From NCBI RefSeq assembly GCF_000832305.1, contig NZ_CP010536.1, forward strand, positions 806,001 through 870,000: 64,000 bases of DNA, read 5' to 3'. Made by a program: the position numbers and the translations under genes. Shown here one piece after another: positions 60,349 to 64,000 of this stretch. The notes beneath the pieces were generated by a model. It was given only the letters and a program-made list of their open reading frames with translations, had not been told where the DNA came from and did no database searches. The first letter of the stretch is position 1. Each line of letters begins with the position of its first letter. This stretch comes from Cupriavidus basilensis (GTDB lineage: Bacteria; Pseudomonadota; Gammaproteobacteria; Burkholderiales; Burkholderiaceae).

Positions 60349-61365
60349 ATGCTTGTCACTCAACAACCGGTCCTGCGGCGCTTCTGGTACGCGGTCATTC
60401 CCGAATCCAGGCTCGACCTTGGCCCGCAGCCGTTCACGCTGCTGGGCGAGGACATCGTGATCTGGCGCGGCGCCGATGGCACGCCCGCGGCCGTGCGCGA
60501 CCGCTGCTGCCACCGCACCGCCAAGCTCTCCAAGGGCTATGTGGATTCAGATGGCCTGCTGTGCTGCGGCTATCACGGCTGGTCCTACGACTGCAGCGGC
60601 AAGTGCGTGCGCATTCCGCAGATGCCGCAGAACATGATCCCCGCCAACGCACGGGTGGCGAACTACCACTGCAAGCTGCGCTATGGCTACGTGTGGGTGG
60701 CGCTGGAAGACCCGCTGACCGACATCCCGGACATCCCCGAAGGCAACGATCCGTCGCTGCGCCGCATCCCGCAGTTCTACGAGCGCTGGGCATGCAGCGG
60801 CCTGCGCTTCATGGAGAACTCGTTCGACAACGCGCACTTCAGCTTCGTGCACAAGAACACCTTCGGCAAGTTCGCCAGCCCGAAGCCGGCAGACATCGAG
60901 ATCATCGAGAACGCGTGGGGTTTCGAGTCGCGCCGCTCGGTGCCGATCATGAACCCGCCCGATAGCTGGCTGCTTACCGGCAGCAAGGAGCCGGAGACCA
61001 TCCGCCACCTGCACGACAACTGGTACATGCCGTTCTCGCGCCGCTTCGGCTGCACCTATCCGAATGGCCTGGTGCACACCATCGTGAACTGTGCCACGCC
61101 CATCGACGACAAGAGCACGATGATGGTCCAGTGGCTATACCGCAACGACACGGAGCAGCAGGCGCCGGCCGAGGAACTGGTCAAGTTCGACCATGCGGTC
61201 ACGCGCGAGGACAAGGAGATCCTGGAAGCCACGGATTACGACGCGCCCATCGATACCACGCGGCGCATGGAGTTCCACATGCCGTCCGACAAGCCCGGGC
61301 TGGTGATGCGCAAGAAGCTGATGGCGCTGCTGCAGGCGCACGGCGAGAAGGAGGTGCACCTGTAA
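60349..61365 (+). CDS. Rieske-type oxygenase, NdmA-like
   Basis: A 338-residue alpha-only Rieske non-heme iron oxygenase. The Rieske cluster is C53-x-H55 and C73-x2-H76 (DRCCHRTAKLS, LLCCGYHGWSYD), and the mononuclear iron motif is E156-x3-D160-x2-H163-x4-H168 (ENSFDNAHFSFVH), matching N-demethylases such as NdmA. Such enzymes hydroxylate or N-/O-demethylate. It should receive electrons from the rubredoxin pair upstream (75 bp from the reductase). AGGAG precedes the ATG. Substrate unknown; the purine/pyrimidine-type permease downstream points to an N-heterocycle. Confidence 0.9.
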   Translation: MLVTQQPVLRRFWYAVIPESRLDLGPQPFTLLGEDIVIWRGADGTPAAVRDRCCHRTAKLSKGYVDSDGLLCCGYHGWSYDCSGKCVRIPQMPQNMIPANARVANYHCKLRYGYVWVALEDPLTDIPDIPEGNDPSLRRIPQFYERWACSGLRFMENSFDNAHFSFVHKNTFGKFASPKPADIEIIENAWGFESRRSVPIMNPPDSWLLTGSKEPETIRHLHDNWYMPFSRRFGCTYPNGLVHTIVNCATPIDDKSTMMVQWLYRNDTEQQAPAEELVKFDHAVTREDKEILEATDYDAPIDTTRRMEFHMPSDKPGLVMRKKLMALLQAHGEKEVHL

Positions 61366-61380
61366 TGCTTGCTTGATCTT

Positions 61381-61428
61381 GCCCCGGCGCCTGCTGGGCG
61401 CTAGTCAGGTTCCGGGGCTTTCTTTTTT
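61381..61428 (+). terminator. Rho-independent terminator after Rieske gene
   Basis: GCCCCGG (61381-61387) pairs with CCGGGGC (61412-61418) around an inner GC-rich hairpin, and a T-rich run (TTTCTTTTTT) follows. It closes the iorA-to-Rieske unit; the NCS2 permease gene then has its own promoter or is reached by read-through. Confidence 0.82.
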
Positions 61429-61491
61429 GCGCGCCCGTATTCCCAGAGATGTCGCGTCATCGCACGTAACGGCACAAGAGGAGACAACCCC

Positions 61492-62859
61492 ATGAACACC
61501 CAAGACCTGACCGGCGACAGGCCGGCCGCAGTTGACCAGGTGCTCGCCCCCGGGCCGCTGGTGATACTGGGCTTGCAGCACGTGCTGGTAATGTACGTCG
61601 GCGCCATTGCGGTGCCGATGATCATCGCCAGCGCGCTCAAGCTGCCCAAGGAGGCGGTGGCGGTCCTGATCAATGCCGACCTCTTCACCTGTGGCATCGC
61701 CACCATCCTGCAGGCCGCGGGCGTCTGGCGCTTCGGCGTGCGCATGCCGGTGATGCAGGGCGTGGCCTTCAGTGCCATCCCGCCGATCCTCGTCATCGCC
61801 ACCAATCCTGCGCTTGGCTTGCCGGCCGTGGTCGGTGCGGTGATGGCGGGCGGCGTCATCACCATGCTGCTGGCGCCGGTGTTCGGCAAGCTGCTGCGCT
61901 TCTTTCCGCCCATCGTTGGCGGGTCCATCGTGATGGTGGTGGGGCTGTCGCTGTTTCCGGTCGGCGTGAACTGGGTGGGCGGCGGGCGCGGCGCGCCGGA
62001 TTTCGGCGCGCCGCATCACCTGGCACTGGCGGGCTTCGTGTTCGCGCTGATCCTGGTCATCAACAAGTGGCTCAAGGGCTTCTGGTCCAATGTCTCCGTG
62101 CTGCTGGCGCTGGCGGCCGGCATGCTGGCGGCGATCCCCTTTGGCATGGTGGACTTCCATGGCGTGGCCGAGGCGCCGATGGTCGACGTGATCCATCCCT
62201 TCTATTTCGGCTGGCCGGTGTTCGACGTGGTGGCCACGCTGACGATCGTGGTGGTGATGATCATCATCATGATCGAGTCGATGGGTTTGTTCCTGGCGAT
62301 CGGCGATGTCGTGAACAAGCCGCTGAGTGCGGGCGAAATGACGGATGGCCTGCGGGCCAACGGGCTGGCCAGCGTGATCGGCGGGGCGCTCAATGGCTTT
62401 CCCTACACCATCTACAGCCAGAACATCGGCCTGCTGGTGGTGACGGGCGTCAAGAGCCGCTGGGTCGTGGTGGCGGCGGGCGTGATCCTGTGCGCGCTGG
62501 GCTTGTTTCCCAAGCTGGCCACGGTCGTCGCTTCCATCCCTCTGCCTGCGCTGGGCGGGGCAGGGCTGTTCATGTTCGGGGTGGTGACCTCGGCGGGCGT
62601 GCGCACGCTGGCGCGGGTGGATTTCGAGGGCACGCGGCACAACGTGTATATCGTTGCCGCCACCCTGGCCATTTCGCTGCTGCCCACGTTCTCGGGCACG
62701 CTGTTCAATCAGTTGCCGGGCTGGCTGCAGCCCATCATGCACAGCAGCATCCTGCTGGCTTGCGTGATGTCGGTGGTATTGAACCTGTTGTTCAATGGCA
62801 TGGCGCGTGCCGATGCACACGCCATGGCGGCGGCGGGCGGGTTGCAGGCGAGCCGCTAG
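61492..62859 (+). CDS. NCS2-family nucleobase permease
   Basis: A 455-residue membrane protein of the NCS2 (nucleobase-cation symporter 2) family with about 14 helices. The signature QHVLVMYVGAIAVP (about 29-42), NADLFTCGIATILQ and the AFLNGFPYTIYSQNIGLLVVTGVKSRW-like block near residue 295 are family marks. Members import uracil, xanthine, urate or related purines. It lies 126 bp after the Rieske gene, past a terminator, on the same strand, and fits as the uptake system of the N-heterocycle cluster. Confidence 0.92.
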   Translation: MNTQDLTGDRPAAVDQVLAPGPLVILGLQHVLVMYVGAIAVPMIIASALKLPKEAVAVLINADLFTCGIATILQAAGVWRFGVRMPVMQGVAFSAIPPILVIATNPALGLPAVVGAVMAGGVITMLLAPVFGKLLRFFPPIVGGSIVMVVGLSLFPVGVNWVGGGRGAPDFGAPHHLALAGFVFALILVINKWLKGFWSNVSVLLALAAGMLAAIPFGMVDFHGVAEAPMVDVIHPFYFGWPVFDVVATLTIVVVMIIIMIESMGLFLAIGDVVNKPLSAGEMTDGLRANGLASVIGGALNGFPYTIYSQNIGLLVVTGVKSRWVVVAAGVILCALGLFPKLATVVASIPLPALGGAGLFMFGVVTSAGVRTLARVDFEGTRHNVYIVAATLAISLLPTFSGTLFNQLPGWLQPIMHSSILLACVMSVVLNLLFNGMARADAHAMAAAGGLQASR

Positions 62860-62871
62860 CGCCCGCGCGGG

Positions 62872-64000
62872 TCAGCCTGCCGGCTGCGCGGTGGGTTCTA
62901 CTTTTGGCGGCGGGCCTTGTTCGAGCAGCGCGGCGATCAGGTCCGATTGCGTGACAATGCCCAGCAGCCGCCGCTGGGCATCCACCACCGGCACCTGATG
63001 CAGGCCGCCATTGGAAAACGCCCGCGCCAGCTCCACCATGGGTTGCTCCGCCCGGGCCGTAGCCATGCTGGTGTGCATCAGGTCCTTGGCAGTTCCCGCA
63101 CGGACCTGCCCCTCGGCGCCATTGCGCGCGGCAAGAAGATCCGCCAACCCAAGCATGCCAAGCAGCCGCCGCTGCGCGTCCACCACCGGCAGTGCCTGGA
63201 TCCCATGCTTGAACAGCAGGGCGCGCGCCTCCAGGGCACTCTGCCCGGGCTGCACCGTCACCACGTCCCGCGACATGATGTCCACGCACCGCACATCGCC
63301 AAAGTGCCGGCGATACGCCCGCAACTGCGCGGCCACCAGGATGTCTTCCAGGTCGTCTTCCTCGATGTCCAGGAACTCGCCGCGCGCCTTGAGCACTTCG
63401 TCCAGATCGCTGCGGTTGAACCCCACCCGCTCGCTCGGCAATGGATCGGCGGTGCGGTGCGGGTTGGCGTGTTCGACGGGGCGGTGCGGATAGCGCCGGC
63501 GCATCAGGTTGTTGAACAGCAGCGCCACCAGCAGCAGCAACATCGAGTTGACCGCGACCGGCATCACCACGAAGCCAAAGCCAAGCTGTGTCACGGCGTG
63601 GCCGCCGAACACCGCGGTAATCGCCACCGCGCCGCTGGGCGGGTGCACGCAGCGCAACTGGAACATGGCGACGATGGCCAGCGCCACGGCCACCGAGGCG
63701 GCCAGCCCAGGCTCGGGGATCCAGCGTGCGCAGGCCACGCCGATCAGCGCGGCCACCAGGTTGCCGCCGATGATGGACCAGGGCTGCGCCAGCGGGCTCG
63801 CGGGCACGGCGAACAGCAGCACCGCGGAGGCACCCATCGGGGCGATGAACCAGGGGTTGAAGCCACCCAGCAGGTGACGGCTGATCCATTCGGTAAGCAG
63901 CAGGCCGACCAGCGCGCCCAGGCAGCTCTTGACGCGTTCGCGGCGGCCGGCGGCGATGGGCGTGGGGGCAAACGCGCGCAGCCACGCACGTGCCCGCGCT
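62872..64000 (-). CDS. HPP-family membrane protein with two CBS domains, 5' end outside window
   Basis: The frame is open to the window end, so the start lies beyond it. The visible 376 residues hold four hydrophobic segments of an HPP domain (LLGGFNPWFIAPMGASAVLLF and LRCVHPPSGAVAITAVFGG, which contains the HPP motif), followed by two CBS domains (MSRDVVTVQPGQSALEARALLFKHGIQALPVVDAQRRLLG and its partner ending LHQVPVVDAQRRLLGIVTQSDL). Such proteins are putative nitrite or ion transporters regulated by adenosyl ligands. It converges on the NCS2 gene with 12 bp between stops. Confidence 0.88.
   Translation of the reverse strand, partial: ARARAWLRAFAPTPIAAGRRERVKSCLGALVGLLLTEWISRHLLGGFNPWFIAPMGASAVLLFAVPASPLAQPWSIIGGNLVAALIGVACARWIPEPGLAASVAVALAIVAMFQLRCVHPPSGAVAITAVFGGHAVTQLGFGFVVMPVAVNSMLLLLVALLFNNLMRRRYPHRPVEHANPHRTADPLPSERVGFNRSDLDEVLKARGEFLDIEEDDLEDILVAAQLRAYRRHFGDVRCVDIMSRDVVTVQPGQSALEARALLFKHGIQALPVVDAQRRLLGMLGLADLLAARNGAEGQVRAGTAKDLMHTSMATARAEQPMVELARAFSNGGLHQVPVVDAQRRLLGIVTQSDLIAALLEQGPPPKVEPTAQPAG

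Overview
The window is GC-rich chromosomal DNA of a beta-proteobacterium of the Burkholderiaceae, most probably Cupriavidus. The basis is the fdsR/fdsGBACD formate dehydrogenase locus with the gene order known from C. necator (Ralstonia eutropha), the extra initiation factor IF-1 gene, Bug/Tct-type transport genes, many small Burkholderiales-type hypothetical genes, and tightly overlapping operons. No rRNA, tRNA, CRISPR, phage or insertion sequence was recognised, and the window looks like ordinary chromosome.

Layout. 0-9 kb: the 3' part of an alpha/beta-hydrolase gene, an LpxL/HtrB-like acyltransferase, a cold-shock gene with a clear promoter, long leader and terminator, a trypsin-like protease, and then an island of about a dozen small unknown proteins that includes a tandem paralogue pair and a second infA. 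9-13 kb: an orphan TctA permease, then a cytochrome b561 / MsrP-like molybdoenzyme / methionine-rich MXKDX-repeat peptide operon. 13-20 kb: a HisN-like phosphatase, YegD-type Hsp70, ZntB-like transporter, PPK2, an M30-like metallopeptidase lipoprotein and a small lipoprotein. 20-27.4 kb: fdsR divergent from fdsGBACD, with two matching palindromes between them. 27.4-31 kb: a stand-alone GT51 transglycosylase, and a 2-hydroxyacid dehydrogenase with a DASS anion transporter. 31-38.5 kb: two RRM-like small proteins flanking a tyrosine phosphatase and the pta-ackA / DUF3141-fabI divergon. 38.6-41.8 kb: modE divergent from modABC, with a ModE box upstream of modA. 42-50 kb: a CpdB-like nucleotidase, a Sel1-repeat protein, a Bug receptor divergent from a LacI regulator, a hydroxyacid reductase, a DUF1059 protein and a nucleoside deoxyribosyltransferase. 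50-55 kb: a five-gene overlapping operon of an AI-2E family protein, split PqiA, PqiB and PqiC. 55-63 kb: a LysR regulator divergent from a catabolic cluster (two-subunit molybdenum hydroxylase, rubredoxin, FAD reductase, Rieske oxygenase, NCS2 permease). The window ends inside an HPP/CBS membrane protein gene.

Themes. Molybdenum connects much of the window: three molybdoenzyme systems (the MsrP-like oxidoreductase, FdsA, the IorAB-type hydroxylase), the FdhD-type sulfurtransferase FdsC, and the molybdate importer with its regulator. Two loci most deserve follow-up. One is the 55-63 kb cluster, which looks like an uncharacterised N-heterocycle (purine or methylxanthine-like) pathway in which a rubredoxin/FAD-reductase pair may feed a Rieske oxygenase. 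The other is the 11-13 kb operon, which resembles a periplasmic hypochlorite-scavenging system built on a methionine-rich peptide and a methionine sulfoxide reductase. All functions are assigned by reading motifs in the translated sequence; no database search was run.
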